Positions 23,105 through 31,623 of a DNA stretch of 64,000 nucleotides are shown in pieces. The stretch lies in the NCBI RefSeq assembly GCF_001858325.1, contig NZ_MBPP01000019.1, positions 26,615-90,614 on the forward strand. Reading direction: 5' to 3'. The notes under the pieces were generated by a model. It was not told the DNA's origin, ran no database searches, and worked only from the letters and a program-made list of their open reading frames with translations. Source of the DNA: Marinobacter sp. AC-23 (lineage in GTDB: Bacteria > Pseudomonadota > Gammaproteobacteria > Pseudomonadales > Oleiphilaceae). A program made the translations under genes and the position numbers. Positions within the stretch are counted from its first letter, which is position 1. Every line of letters starts with the position of its first letter.

Positions 23105-24342
23105 TCGGCCTGCTTCTGATCGTTCTGTTTGCCCTGATAATTGGCACCGGGCTGTCTCTGGGGCTGCAATACGACCTGGGCTATATTCGTATCAGTCTGG
23201 GTAACTACCTGCTCGAGACCAATTTTTGGGTTGGCCTTGCCCTGCTCATCGTAGTGATCGCGTTGATCGTTTTAACGATCAACCTTTTCCGCCGTATGCG
23301 ACACGGCAGCGGGATGATTGCCGGCTGGGTTTCCCGAGGCAAAGAGCGCCGGGCAAGGCGTCGCACCACCCGGGGCCTGCTGGCTCTGGCGGAAGGAAAC
23401 TGGCCAAGGGCCCGCAAAATGCTCACCTCGGCCGCAAGCCACGCAGACACCCCGCTTATTAATTATCTGGCGGCCGCCCAGGCAGCCTTCGAGTGCGGTG
23501 ACCACGAGGCTGAGGACGAACTGCTAAGAAAGGCATTTGAAAGTACTCCGGGGTCAGATATGGCCGTGGGCATTACACAGGCCCAGCTTCAACTTGCGGG
23601 CAATCGCCTGGAACTGGCCCTAGCCACTCTGGTGCGCTTGCGCAAACAGTCTCCACACCACCCCTTTGTACTAAAGCTGCTCACAAACACCTACCTTCGT
23701 CTTGAAGACTGGCGCGAGCTATCGAAGCTGCTACCGGAGCTGCGCAAGCGCAGCGTGCTGCCGGAATCAGAACTGGGAGAGATTGAGCGGCAGGTGTGGC
23801 ATAACCTTTTAGAGCGAGCCGCTGAAGACTGTCGACGCCAGCAAAAGGACGATCCGCGCACATCACTGGAACCACTCACCCGGCTTTGGGATGAGCTGCC
23901 AGGTTTTCTGCGCAAAGACGAACAAACCATCGGTGACTATGCACGCCTGCTGGCAGATCTTGGTGATGAAGCTCAGACAGAAACCTTACTTCGCAAGGTG
24001 CTGCAAAACCATTGGAGCGATGACCTAGTCAACTTATATGGCCGCATAGAAGGTCGCAAACCAGGCGAACAACTGCTCACCGCCGAGCAGTGGCTAAAAG
24101 ACCGACCTAACAATGCGGAGCTGCTGTTGGCACTGGGCCGATTGAGCCTTCGCAATGAATTGTGGGGCAAGGCCAGGGAATATTTCGAAACGAGCCTGAG
24201 GTTACGCCGCAGCAGGGAAGCGCTGGCAGAACTGAGCCGCCTAAGCGCCCACATGGGCGATGGTGAGTTGAGTATCAAACTTATGATGCAGGGGCTGGCA
24301 ACAGATAATGGGCTTCCAAAGCTGCCCATGCCAAAAGCTTGA
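23101..24342 (+). CDS. hemY: HemY-like TPR membrane protein
   Basis: 413 residues: two membrane segments (LLLIVLFALIIGTGLSLGL; FWVGLALLIVVIALIVLTI) and a TPR-rich cytoplasmic or periplasmic domain (LAEGNWPRARKMLTSAA, LRNELWGKAREYFETSL). This is the proteobacterial HemY of the hemCDXY cluster, not the protoporphyrinogen oxidase of the same name. Thought to help assemble haem enzymes; function unproven. Last gene of the operon, followed by a strong terminator seven bases on. Confidence 0.9.
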   Translation: MIGLLLIVLFALIIGTGLSLGLQYDLGYIRISLGNYLLETNFWVGLALLIVVIALIVLTINLFRRMRHGSGMIAGWVSRGKERRARRRTTRGLLALAEGNWPRARKMLTSAASHADTPLINYLAAAQAAFECGDHEAEDELLRKAFESTPGSDMAVGITQAQLQLAGNRLELALATLVRLRKQSPHHPFVLKLLTNTYLRLEDWRELSKLLPELRKRSVLPESELGEIERQVWHNLLERAAEDCRRQQKDDPRTSLEPLTRLWDELPGFLRKDEQTIGDYARLLADLGDEAQTETLLRKVLQNHWSDDLVNLYGRIEGRKPGEQLLTAEQWLKDRPNNAELLLALGRLSLRNELWGKAREYFETSLRLRRSREALAELSRLSAHMGDGELSIKLMMQGLATDNGLPKLPMPKA

Positions 24343-24348
24343 GAAAGA

Positions 24349-24391
24349 AACAAAGGTGTCAGAGCTTTCGCTCTGACACCTTTGTTGTTTT
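24349..24391. terminator. Bidirectional rho-independent terminator after hemY
   Basis: A perfect 17-base stem (24349-24365 with 24370-24386, loop TTTC) followed by a T-rich tail. It also covers the last codon of the convergent ferredoxin reductase gene, so it can serve both. Confidence 0.95.
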
Positions 24392-25424
24392 AGCTCCGGG
24401 GTGCATACTCCAAAACATCAGAAAAGAATGCCTCAGACGGTAACCCTGCTTCTACCAAGGCGTCCATCAGTGTGTAGACCATCGTCGGCGAGCCGCTGGC
24501 GTGTACTTCCACGTTATTCCAGTCCATGCCAGAAGCCAAGACAGCGCGCACGAGCTGATCGTGATGCCCACTCCAGTCGCTATCCTCGTCATCACCCACC
24601 ACGGGATTAAACGTGAAGCCAGGCCAGTCCTGCTCCCATTGCCGGGCCATGGATCTGAGATACATGTCTTCATGACGGCGAACTCCCCAGAACAGCTTTA
24701 CCGGCTGAGCACAGGATGTAGCGCGCAAATAATCCACCAGGCTTTTCACCTGAGCAAACCCGGTGCCAGCTGCAACCAGAAGCAACGGCTTTTCCGGCGC
24801 GCAGGCCAGGCAAGATTTACCATGGGGCAATTCCAGATTGACCGTTTCACCAGAGGTTAGCGCATCAATCACCTTTTGTGCTGACACCCAATCGGGGGAG
24901 GCCTGGATATGCAGCTCAATATTCTGATCCAGCGGGCTGCTGGCGATAGAGAAATAGCAGGGTTCAGCATCTGGCAGGTTCACTGACAGGTACTGGCCAG
25001 CATGAAAGGACAGCTCCCGCCGCCGTGGCAACTGAAGCTCAACCCGATACACATCATGATTGATAGAACTTACGTCCACGACATTTGCCTGAAACTTTCG
25101 GGGCTGGTTCTTTCCTGCAGCCATAACGGCGCTAATCTCCAGTTCAAGATGGTCCAACGCTGCGGTTCTGCACATCATCAGCCGCGCGCCGACCGGAATC
25201 GTCTGTTGGTTTCGGGTGTTCAATGCAGAGCCATTAAGCAGCTGGGCCTCGCAGAGCTCACATACGCCGTTTTTACAGGCGTGTGGAACGGCAATACCCG
25301 CACGGGCGGCAGCGCTCAGCAAGTCTTCGTCGGCGGCGGCCATGTAACGGATCGCGGATGGCTCAAGATTTACCCGCCACAGCCCACTGTTCATATTAAT
25401 CGGGGCGAACAGGTGCGGTTTCAA
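24390..25424 (-). CDS. Ferredoxin-NAD(P)H flavin oxidoreductase (CDP-glucoseen reductase-like)
   Basis: Single-chain electron-transfer protein: plant-type 2Fe-2S ferredoxin domain (cysteines in CKNGVCELC and MMCRTA, about residues 50-90), FAD-binding barrel (CYFSIASSP) and NAD-binding fold ([32 protein letters not shown]). It resembles the CDP-6-deoxy-glucoseen reductase-like gene that follows ubiD in Pseudomonas; the true partner is unknown. The start is uncertain: TTG at 25424 overlaps ubiD, ATG at 25394 follows its stop by one base. The closeness suggests one operon with ubiD. Confidence 0.85.
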   Translation of the reverse strand: MKPHLFAPINMNSGLWRVNLEPSAIRYMAAADEDLLSAAARAGIAVPHACKNGVCELCEAQLLNGSALNTRNQQTIPVGARLMMCRTAALDHLELEISAVMAAGKNQPRKFQANVVDVSSINHDVYRVELQLPRRRELSFHAGQYLSVNLPDAEPCYFSIASSPLDQNIELHIQASPDWVSAQKVIDALTSGETVNLELPHGKSCLACAPEKPLLLVAAGTGFAQVKSLVDYLRATSCAQPVKLFWGVRRHEDMYLRSMARQWEQDWPGFTFNPVVGDDEDSDWSGHHDQLVRAVLASGMDWNNVEVHASGSPTMVYTLMDALVEAGLPSEAFFSDVLEYAPRS

Positions 25425-26883
25425 TCCCTAAGCTATCCCAGAGCTCGTCCACCCGCTGTTTTACGGCGTCGGTCATGGCAATAGGCTCGCCCCACTCACG
25501 AGTTGTCTCGCCCGGCCATTTATTGGTGGCGTCCATCCCCATTTTGGAGCCAAGGCCAGACACTGGTGAAGCAAAATCGAGATAATCAATGGGCGTATTT
25601 TCTACCAGCATGGTGTCACGCGCAGGATCCATCCGGGTAGTAATGGCCCAGATAACATCTTCCCAGTTACGGGCATCCACATCGTCGTCGGTCACGATCA
25701 CGAACTTGGTATACATAAACTGCCGTAAAAACGACCATACACCCATCATCACGCGCTTGGCATGGCCTGGGTACTGCTTCTTCATGGTCACCACTGCAAG
25801 GCGATACGAGCAGCCTTCCGGCGGTAGATAGAAATCCACAATTTCAGGGAACTGTTTTTGCAGAATGGGAATAAAAACTTCGTTCAGCGCCACACCCAAA
25901 ATGGCCGGTTCATCCGGTGGCCGGCCGGTGTAGGTGCTGTGATAAATCGGATTTTTGCGGTGAGTCATGCGCTCAACGGTGAACACAGGAAACTCGTCCA
26001 CTTCGTTGTAGTAACCGGTGTGGTCCCCGAACGGGCCTTCCGGCGCATGGTCATCGGGATAAATAAAACCTTCCAACACAATCTCTGCGCTAGCTGGCAC
26101 CTGCAGATCACTGAGACCACACTGCACCAACTCGGTACGACTACCCCGTAGCAAACCGGCAAACGCATACTCGGAAAGCGAATCGGGCACGGGCGTTACG
26201 GCACCCAAGATGGTAGCCGGGTCCGCACCAAGAGCCACTGCTACCGGATAGGGTTTCCCAGGGTTCTCTTTCTGAAACTCCTGAAAATCGAGTGCCCCGC
26301 CACGATGACTTAACCAACGCATGATCAACCGGTTACGACCAATCACCTGCTGCCGGTATATGCCAAGGTTCTGCCGTTCTTTGTGCGGCCCACGGGTAAT
26401 CACCAACGGCCAGGTAACCAGCGGCCCTGCATCACCGGGCCAGCAGTGCTGTACCGGAATCTGGTACAGGTCGACCTTATCTTTGTCGATCACCACGTCC
26501 TGGCAGGGCGCAGACCTGAGCACTTTTGGACTCATGCGCATCACCTGCCGAAGCAGTGGCAGCTTCTCGATCGCGTCTTTGAAGCCCTTAGGGGGATCCG
26601 GTTCTTTGAGATAAGCCAACAGCTTGCCGATGTCACGGAGCGCTGTTACGTCGTCCTGCCCCATGCCCAGAGCGACTCTTCTGGTGGTGCCGAAGAGATT
26701 GGCAAGCACGGGCATGTCGTAGCCCTTAGGGTTTTCAAACAACAACGCAGGCCCACCTGCCCGCAATGTGCGGTCGCAGATTTCGGTCATTTCCAGATGG
26801 GGGTCTACTTCAACTGAGATACGCTTCAGTTCGCCCAGCTTCTCCAACTGGTCGATGAAGTCCCGCAAGTCGTTGTATTTCAT
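25396..26883 (-). CDS. ubiD: 4-hydroxy-3-polyprenylbenzoate decarboxylase UbiD
   Basis: Prenylated-FMN-dependent decarboxylase of ubiquinone synthesis. 495 residues; motifs [30 protein letters not shown] (catalytic E-x-P...D-H), [13 protein letters not shown] and [19 protein letters not shown] with GGAGCC upstream. The ubiX partner that makes the flavin is not in the window. In Pseudomonas ubiD likewise follows rho. Confidence 0.97.
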   Translation of the reverse strand: MKYNDLRDFIDQLEKLGELKRISVEVDPHLEMTEICDRTLRAGGPALLFENPKGYDMPVLANLFGTTRRVALGMGQDDVTALRDIGKLLAYLKEPDPPKGFKDAIEKLPLLRQVMRMSPKVLRSAPCQDVVIDKDKVDLYQIPVQHCWPGDAGPLVTWPLVITRGPHKERQNLGIYRQQVIGRNRLIMRWLSHRGGALDFQEFQKENPGKPYPVAVALGADPATILGAVTPVPDSLSEYAFAGLLRGSRTELVQCGLSDLQVPASAEIVLEGFIYPDDHAPEGPFGDHTGYYNEVDEFPVFTVERMTHRKNPIYHSTYTGRPPDEPAILGVALNEVFIPILQKQFPEIVDFYLPPEGCSYRLAVVTMKKQYPGHAKRVMMGVWSFLRQFMYTKFVIVTDDDVDARNWEDVIWAITTRMDPARDTMLVENTPIDYLDFASPVSGLGSKMGMDATNKWPGETTREWGEPIAMTDAVKQRVDELWDSLGIETAPVRPD

Positions 26884-26942
26884 CGTTGGCTCCGTTCCCG
26901 GTTAGCTTCTAATACGGAGTTCACCGCCTTCAAGACTTCTCG

Positions 26943-27069
26943 TCAGGTGCCAGAACGCAATGAGGGCCTGCTTTCCCAGACACGCCGTAAACCCATCCCT
27001 GGGGGCTTGATCTTGCCATCCATGGCAAGACACAGTCTGGGAAAGCAGGCCCTCACCGCGTTCACCTGA
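26943..27069. repeat. Large palindromic element (candidate dispersed repeat) between rho and ubiD
   Basis: A perfect 21-base inverted repeat (26961-26981 with 27035-27055) is extended outward by shorter matches (TCAGGTG at 26943-26949 with 27063-27069, AACGC within). Inside the 53-base spacer are two more hairpins: CCCATCCCTGGG and CTTGCC-ATCCAT-GGCAAG. No poly-T follows, so it is not a classical terminator. The nested palindromes and the motif CCCATCCNTGGGGGCT recall a repeat I associate with Marinobacter-type genomes, from memory only. It could also terminate or protect the rho mRNA. Confidence 0.7.
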
Positions 27070-27101
27070 TCGCCAGTTAGCTCAAAACTAGGACTCTAGA
27101 T

Positions 27102-28363
27102 CTAGCGGCGCTTCATCGACTGGAAGAACTCGTCGTTGGTCTTGGTCTCTTTGAGCTTGTCCAGCAAGAACTCGATGGCCGCAGTGTCGTCGTCCATGGA
27201 GTGCAGCAGCTTACGCAGAATCCATACACGCTGGATATCCGCGTCGCTCATCAGCAGGTCCTCGCGGCGGGTGCCGGAACTGCGAATGTTGATAGCAGGA
27301 TATACACGTTTCTCGGCAATCTTGCGATCCAGGTGAATTTCCATGTTACCTGTGCCCTTGAATTCCTCGTAGATCACTTCGTCCATTTTGGAACCGGTGT
27401 TCACCAGGGCCGTCGCAAGAATCGTCAGGCTTCCGCCTTCCTCTACATTACGGGCCGCACCGAAGAAACGCTTAGGCTTCTCTAGCGCATGGGCATCCAC
27501 ACCACCGGTCAATACTTTGCCCGAGGATGGAATCACCGTGTTGTAAGCACGAGCCAGACGAGTGATGGAATCCAACAGGATAACCACGTCCTTCTTGTGC
27601 TCAACCAGGCGTTTGGCCTTCTCGATCACCATTTCGGCAACCTGAACGTGACGCGCAGGTGGCTCATCGAAGGTGGAAGCAATTACTTCGCCGCGCACGG
27701 TGCGCTGCATTTCAGTCACTTCTTCCGGGCGCTCATCAATCAATAGCACAATGATGTGGCATTCTGGATGATTGCGGGCAATGGATTGGGCAATACTCTG
27801 CATCAGCAGGGTTTTACCGGCCTTGGGTGGCGATACAATCAAACCACGCTGGCCTTTGCCGATGGGCGCAACCAGATCCAACACGCGGGACGACAAATCC
27901 TCGGTGCTACCATTACCGGTTTCCAGTTGCATACGTTCATCAGGAAACAGCGGCGTCAGGTTTTCAAACAGGATTTTGTTACGGGCGTTGTCCGGCTTGT
28001 CGAAGTTAATCTCAGCGACCTTCAACAGGGCAAAGTAGCGCTCACCGTCTTTTGGCGGACGAATCTTGCCAGCAACGGTATCACCGGTGCGCAGGTTGAA
28101 GCGACGGATCTGGCTGGGGGACACGTAAATGTCGTCTGGCCCGGCAAGGTAGGAGCGTCCGCAGAGCGGAGGAAGCCGAAACCGTCCTGCAAAATCTCCA
28201 GTACGCCATCGCCATAAATGTCTTCGCCGCCTTTTGCATGCTTCTTCAGAATGGTGAAGATCACATCCTGTTTGCGTGAGCGTGCTAGGTTATCGAGGCC
28301 CATCTCTTGCGCGATGTCGAGCAATTCGGGCATGGAGTTCTGCTTGAGTTCGGTAAGGTTCAT
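27102..28363 (-). CDS. rho: Transcription termination factor Rho, frameshifted
   Basis: RNA-dependent helicase hexamer that ends transcription. Joined length 420, the same as E. coli. N-terminal helical part [22 protein letters not shown], cold-shock RNA-binding part with DGFGFLRS, then the ATPase: P-loop [12 protein letters not shown], Walker [18 protein letters not shown] loop [21 protein letters not shown] and R-finger region. The frame breaks at 28150-28156: one base turns DAPTLPGQ into [21 protein letters not shown], the family sequence. Because rho is normally essential and single-copy, the break is very unlikely to be real. Upstream trxA is not adjacent here, as it is in Pseudomonas. 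Confidence 0.97.
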
Positions 28364-28616
28364 AAGTTATTAGATTTTCAAGAATGGAAGTAAACGGATA
28401 TTGGAATGACGGGGGTGCCCCTGAACATATTTTTTAAAATCGTTGTCAAAACAGATGCTGGCCGATGAAGCAACCGGTGCGGATAGAATCCGGAATAAAT
28501 AACTGAAGCCAGTAGAGTGGGAACAACCGTTCGTAGGGCAAGAGCGATAATCTGCTACCTTGGTAACCATTGTCAAGTCCGCAGGCCAAATTAACGCCAA
28601 AATTCCATCAAGATCA

Positions 28617-28720
28617 CCGGAAATTGATCCAGGAGACCTCCCTCTGAGGGGTTACTCCCTTCCATTCCCCGCCACTCAAAGGGATACTGGTAGCCAAAAT
28701 TTTCCCTGTGATTTTCGGAG
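28617..28720 (+). promoter_or_regulatory. Candidate molybdenum-cofactor (Moco) riboswitch upstream of moaB
   Basis: The 366-base gap upstream of moaB ends in a structured leader. Closing stem: 28617-28623 with 28712-28718 (CCGGAAA/TTTTCGG). Inside are CCTCC (28637-28641), hairpin GGGG-TTAC-TCCC (28648-28659), the string CCGCC (28669-28673), and a stem AGGGA/TCCCT (28680-28684 with 28703-28707) capped by TGG-TAG-CCA. The CCTCC, GGGTTACTCCC and CCGCC strings in this order are what I remember of the Moco RNA motif. The closing stem uses part of the moaB ribosome site CGGAG (28716-28720), so translational control is plausible. The rest of the gap (28364-28616) shows nothing I can name. Confidence 0.65.
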
Positions 28721-28729
28721 TAGATTCCC

Positions 28730-29302
28730 ATGAGCAGTGAACTCGCCAGCAAACTCAAACCTCTCAATGTCGCGATTCTTACGGTCTCCGATACCCGCGG
28801 GTTTGATGAAGATTCCTCCGGTCAATTTCTTGAAGACAGTGTTGTTGAAGCCGGGCACAAACTGATTTCAAGGCGCATACTGCCAGATGACATTTATCTG
28901 GTGCGAGCGGCCATGTCATCCTGGATTGCAGAGCCGGATGTTCATGTGGTGATCATTACCGGTGGCACCGGTTTTTACGAGCGCGACAGTACCCCGGAAG
29001 CTGTTGCACCGCTGCTCGATAAATTCATTGAAGGGTTTGGCGAGGAATTCCGCCGCCAGTCCGCCTCGGAAATTGGCACCTCCACCATTCAATCCAGAGC
29101 TTTTGGCGGCCTTGCCAACCATACGGCTATTTTCTGCCTGCCGGGTTCCACCGGAGCTTGTCGCACGGGCTGGAACGGTATTCTCAGCACCCAACTCGAC
29201 AGTCGCCACGGCCCCTGCAACTTTTCGGCGCTGGTCGGCAGCAAACCGGAGCGCGCTGTTGAACGCCTTCAACAAGTTATTGGCAAGCGCGCCGCACGCT
29301 AA
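28730..29302 (+). CDS. moaB: Molybdopterin adenylyltransferase-like MoaB
   Basis: 190 residues of the MoaB/MogA fold that adenylates molybdopterin before metal insertion. Motifs: [38 protein letters not shown] (the GGTG nucleotide loop) and [18 protein letters not shown], which is the family end. The ATG is nine bases after CGGAG, which lies in the riboswitch closing stem. First gene of moaB-moeA-moaD-moaE, a 2.5-kb operon with gaps of 22, 1 and 1 bases. moaA and moaC are not in the window. Confidence 0.92.
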   Translation: MSSELASKLKPLNVAILTVSDTRGFDEDSSGQFLEDSVVEAGHKLISRRILPDDIYLVRAAMSSWIAEPDVHVVIITGGTGFYERDSTPEAVAPLLDKFIEGFGEEFRRQSASEIGTSTIQSRAFGGLANHTAIFCLPGSTGACRTGWNGILSTQLDSRHGPCNFSALVGSKPERAVERLQQVIGKRAAR

Positions 29303-29324
29303 TTCTGAACACGGAGAGAAAACC

Positions 29325-30536
29325 ATGGCAGCCAATCTGACGCCGGTTGATGAGGCTATCGCCCACCTCTTGAGCAAAGCGCCGGTGATTACGGCAACCG
29401 AGCTTTTGCCCCTCACAGAAAGCCTGGGCAGGATACTGGCTCACGATTATCATGTGCCGGCGGATGTGCCACCCGCGGATAACAGCGCGGTGGATGGCTA
29501 CGCCCTGCGCGCTGAAGATTATGTTCACGGTCAGGCTCTGTCGGTGTCTGGCCGAATCCCCGCTGGCTCTGCGCCTGGCTTGTTGCAACCAGGCACGGCT
29601 GTCCGCATCTTCACCGGCTCCGAGATTCCAGCCGGTGCTGACACGGTCATCATGCAGGAGCGGGTCGAGGTTACAGACAACGGCATCCTCATCAACGGCG
29701 AAGTAAAAGCCGATCAGAACATGCGCAGGCGCGGCCATGATCTTGCTGAAGGCAGCCTGGGCCTGGCAAAAGGTATAAAAATCCGACCCCAGGAAATGGG
29801 CCTTCTGGCGTCCATGGGTGTAGCCGAAGTTGCTGTGGTGAAGAAACTGCGGGTGGCGATTCTGTCAACAGGTGATGAATTGGTAGAGCCAGGCGCTCCC
29901 TTGGGGCCCGGCCAGATTTACAACACCAACCGTTTCACCCTGCTTGGTCTTTTGGCAGAGGCAGGTTGTGAGGTCGTGCTGTGTGAAACCCTGCGGGATA
30001 CACGTTCTGCTACCCGGGAAACCCTTGAACGCGCAGCTGCAGCAGCGGATCTCGTTATTACCAGCGGCGGTGTTTCTGTCGGTGAGGAAGACCACGTGCG
30101 AGCGGTGCTGGAAGAGTTCGGGCAACTGTTGCTGTGGCGTATGGCGATCAAACCCGGCAAGCCTCTGGCGTTTGGCTCGATCAAGGGCACACCGGTATTC
30201 GGCCTGCCAGGCAATCCGGCTTCGGTACTGGTAACCTTTCTGATGGTGGGGATGCCTTACATCCGCACTTGCCAGGGGCGCTTGCAGATTCACCCTGTAG
30301 GTCAGCAGGTGCCTGCAGCCCTTAATGTTACTTCGCCCTCGGCACGCAGAGAGTTCCTGCGTGCGCGCACGGAATCAGTTGACGGAAAAATTCAGGTCAC
30401 CGCTTATACAAACCAAAGTTCTGGCGCGCTGAGTTCTGCCTGTTGGTCAGGTGGACTTGCAGTGGTTCCGGAACACGCGATGATTGCAGAGGGAGACCTG
30501 CTGACCTATTACCCATTCACTGAGTTATTGAGCTGA
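29325..30536 (+). CDS. moeA: Molybdopterin molybdenumtransferase MoeA (copy 1)
   Basis: Inserts the metal oxyanion into adenylated molybdopterin. 403 residues: MoeA_N (VPPADNSAVDGYALR), RIFTGSEIPAGADTVIMQE, the nucleotide-binding fold with LSTGDELVEPG and TSGGVSVGEEDHV, PVFGLPGNPASVLVTF, and MoeA_C (REFLRARTE, SGGLAVVPEHA). ATG at 29325 with GGAGAG ten bases upstream. It sits in the moaB operon; a second, divergent copy is at 42810-44057. Confidence 0.95.
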   Translation: MAANLTPVDEAIAHLLSKAPVITATELLPLTESLGRILAHDYHVPADVPPADNSAVDGYALRAEDYVHGQALSVSGRIPAGSAPGLLQPGTAVRIFTGSEIPAGADTVIMQERVEVTDNGILINGEVKADQNMRRRGHDLAEGSLGLAKGIKIRPQEMGLLASMGVAEVAVVKKLRVAILSTGDELVEPGAPLGPGQIYNTNRFTLLGLLAEAGCEVVLCETLRDTRSATRETLERAAAAADLVITSGGVSVGEEDHVRAVLEEFGQLLLWRMAIKPGKPLAFGSIKGTPVFGLPGNPASVLVTFLMVGMPYIRTCQGRLQIHPVGQQVPAALNVTSPSARREFLRARTESVDGKIQVTAYTNQSSGALSSACWSGGLAVVPEHAMIAEGDLLTYYPFTELLS

Positions 30537-30537
30537 T

Positions 30538-30798
30538 ATGACTGACCAGACCCTGACCGTTCGTTTTTTTGCCCGCCTCAGGGAAGAGTTGGGTACGGAA
30601 CAACTCACGTTGCCGGCAGACACGGACCAGACCGCTGGCGACCTGCTTGCAACGCTGGCAAGCCGCGGCGGCCCTTGGGCACAACTGCAAGGTAGCCAGC
30701 CGGTGATGATTGCGATCAATCAGGCTATGGCCAAGCCTGGAGCGCCAGTGAAGGCCGGGGATGAAGTGGCGTTCTTCCCTCCGGTAACAGGGGGTTAG
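30538..30798 (+). CDS. moaD: Molybdopterin synthase small subunit MoaD
   Basis: 86-residue ubiquitin-like sulfur carrier. The C-terminus is FFPPVTGG, whose final Gly-Gly is thiocarboxylated and delivers sulfur to cyclic pyranopterin. Starts one base after the moeA stop. The partner subunit moaE follows one base after its stop, so the two subunits are made together. Confidence 0.94.
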   Translation: MTDQTLTVRFFARLREELGTEQLTLPADTDQTAGDLLATLASRGGPWAQLQGSQPVMIAINQAMAKPGAPVKAGDEVAFFPPVTGG

Positions 30799-30799
30799 G

Positions 30800-31249
30800 A
30801 TGATAAGTATTCAGACTGAGGATTTTGATTGCGGTGCCGAGTATACCGCTCTGAGGGGCAGCGGCGCCGGTACTGGAGCCATTGCTACCTTCACAGGGCT
30901 GGTGCGGGATAGCGGCGATACGCAGGATGTGTCGGGCTTGTTTCTGGAACATTATCCGGGGATGACGGAGCAGGTGATTGCCGGGTTGATCGAGGAGGCG
31001 TCGCGGCGCTGGGATGTGCGTAAAACGCGGGTGATTCATCGGGTTGGAAGGTTGTTGCTGCAGGAGCAGATCGTATTTGTGGGTGTGTGCAGCGCCCATC
31101 GCGGGGATGCGTTTGCGGCTTGCGAGTTTATTATGGACGCCTTGAAAACTTCGGCGCCGTTCTGGAAGAAGGAGCTCTCTGAGGCCGGGGAGCATTGGGT
31201 GGAGCAGAAGGCTTCAGATGTTGCTCGGGGTGAGGCTTGGGATAAGTAG
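30800..31249 (+). CDS. moaE: Molybdopterin synthase large subunit MoaE
   Basis: 149 residues. It forms the catalytic dimer with MoaD and makes molybdopterin. Motifs GAIATFTGLVRD, LFLEHYPGMTE, the invariant HRVGRLLLQEQIVFVGV and KTSAPFWKKEL, where the lysine contacts MoaD's thiocarboxylate. Ends 13 bases before the convergent TusA-like gene; no terminator hairpin is visible between them. Confidence 0.94.
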   Translation: MISIQTEDFDCGAEYTALRGSGAGTGAIATFTGLVRDSGDTQDVSGLFLEHYPGMTEQVIAGLIEEASRRWDVRKTRVIHRVGRLLLQEQIVFVGVCSAHRGDAFAACEFIMDALKTSAPFWKKELSEAGEHWVEQKASDVARGEAWDK

Positions 31250-31262
31250 CCCCGAACGTCAA

Positions 31263-31502
31263 TTATGCCAGACAGATACAATAACGGAGGACGCCTGCGC
31301 CCTCCTCCCGGATCCATTCAATCCGGTGGCCGGCTATCTCACACAGCGCTTGTAAATCCCGACGGCCGGTGGGGTCATCGGCCAGGAATTCGACGTGTGT
31401 CCCGCTGGGCAAACCCTGAATGCGCTTTTTAAAGCGCAAAACGGGGAGAGGACACACCAAACCGATCGCATCGATTTGGTGTGTTTCTGATTGTTCAGTC
31501 AA
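31263..31502 (-). CDS. TusA/SirA-like sulfur carrier at the end of the formate dehydrogenase operon
   Basis: 79 residues from a TTG at 31502. The TusA hallmark Cys-Pro-x-Pro is present (GLVCPLPVLRFKKRIQ), followed by the GTHVEFLADDPTGRRDL region. TusA-like proteins carry persulfide to thiol acceptors. Here it is in an operon with formate dehydrogenase and in the same region as fdhD, which needs sulfur for the Mo/W cofactor, so a supply role is a fair inference. The start overlaps the stop of the small secreted gene (31495) by eight bases. A longer start is possible but would run through that gene. Confidence 0.8.
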   Translation of the reverse strand: MTEQSETHQIDAIGLVCPLPVLRFKKRIQGLPSGTHVEFLADDPTGRRDLQALCEIAGHRIEWIREEGAGVLRYCICLA

Positions 31503-31623
31503 GACGCACGCTCGTTGCGCTGCTTTCTTGCTCGGCTGATGACCATCCGAACTGACCCAGAACCACCGGGGCGGCGGAGGCAATCACCAGGGAAGCGACA
31601 AATGCAGAAATCATAACTTTCAC
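31495..31623 (-). CDS. 42-residue secreted peptide in the formate dehydrogenase operon
   Basis: A short gene with a strong ribosome site (GGAG, seven bases before GTG at 31623). It encodes an N-terminal hydrophobic segment (MISAFVASLVIASAAPVVLG) and about 19 polar residues (QFGWSSAEQESSATSVRLD). It could be a secreted peptide or a single-pass inner-membrane peptide. Its start overlaps the cytochrome gene stop by four bases and its stop overlaps the TusA-like start by eight, so it is probably translated by coupling. No family recognised. Confidence 0.6.
   Translation of the reverse strand: MKVMISAFVASLVIASAAPVVLGQFGWSSAEQESSATSVRLD

Noticed and set aside
27070..27101. The inverted repeat after rho as a classical rho-independent terminator
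   Set aside because: No T run follows on the rho strand, and the structure is far larger than a terminator.
28364..28616. A tRNA or integration site at the left edge of the cofactor region
   Set aside because: I find no cloverleaf-like sequence or repeat matching the right edge.
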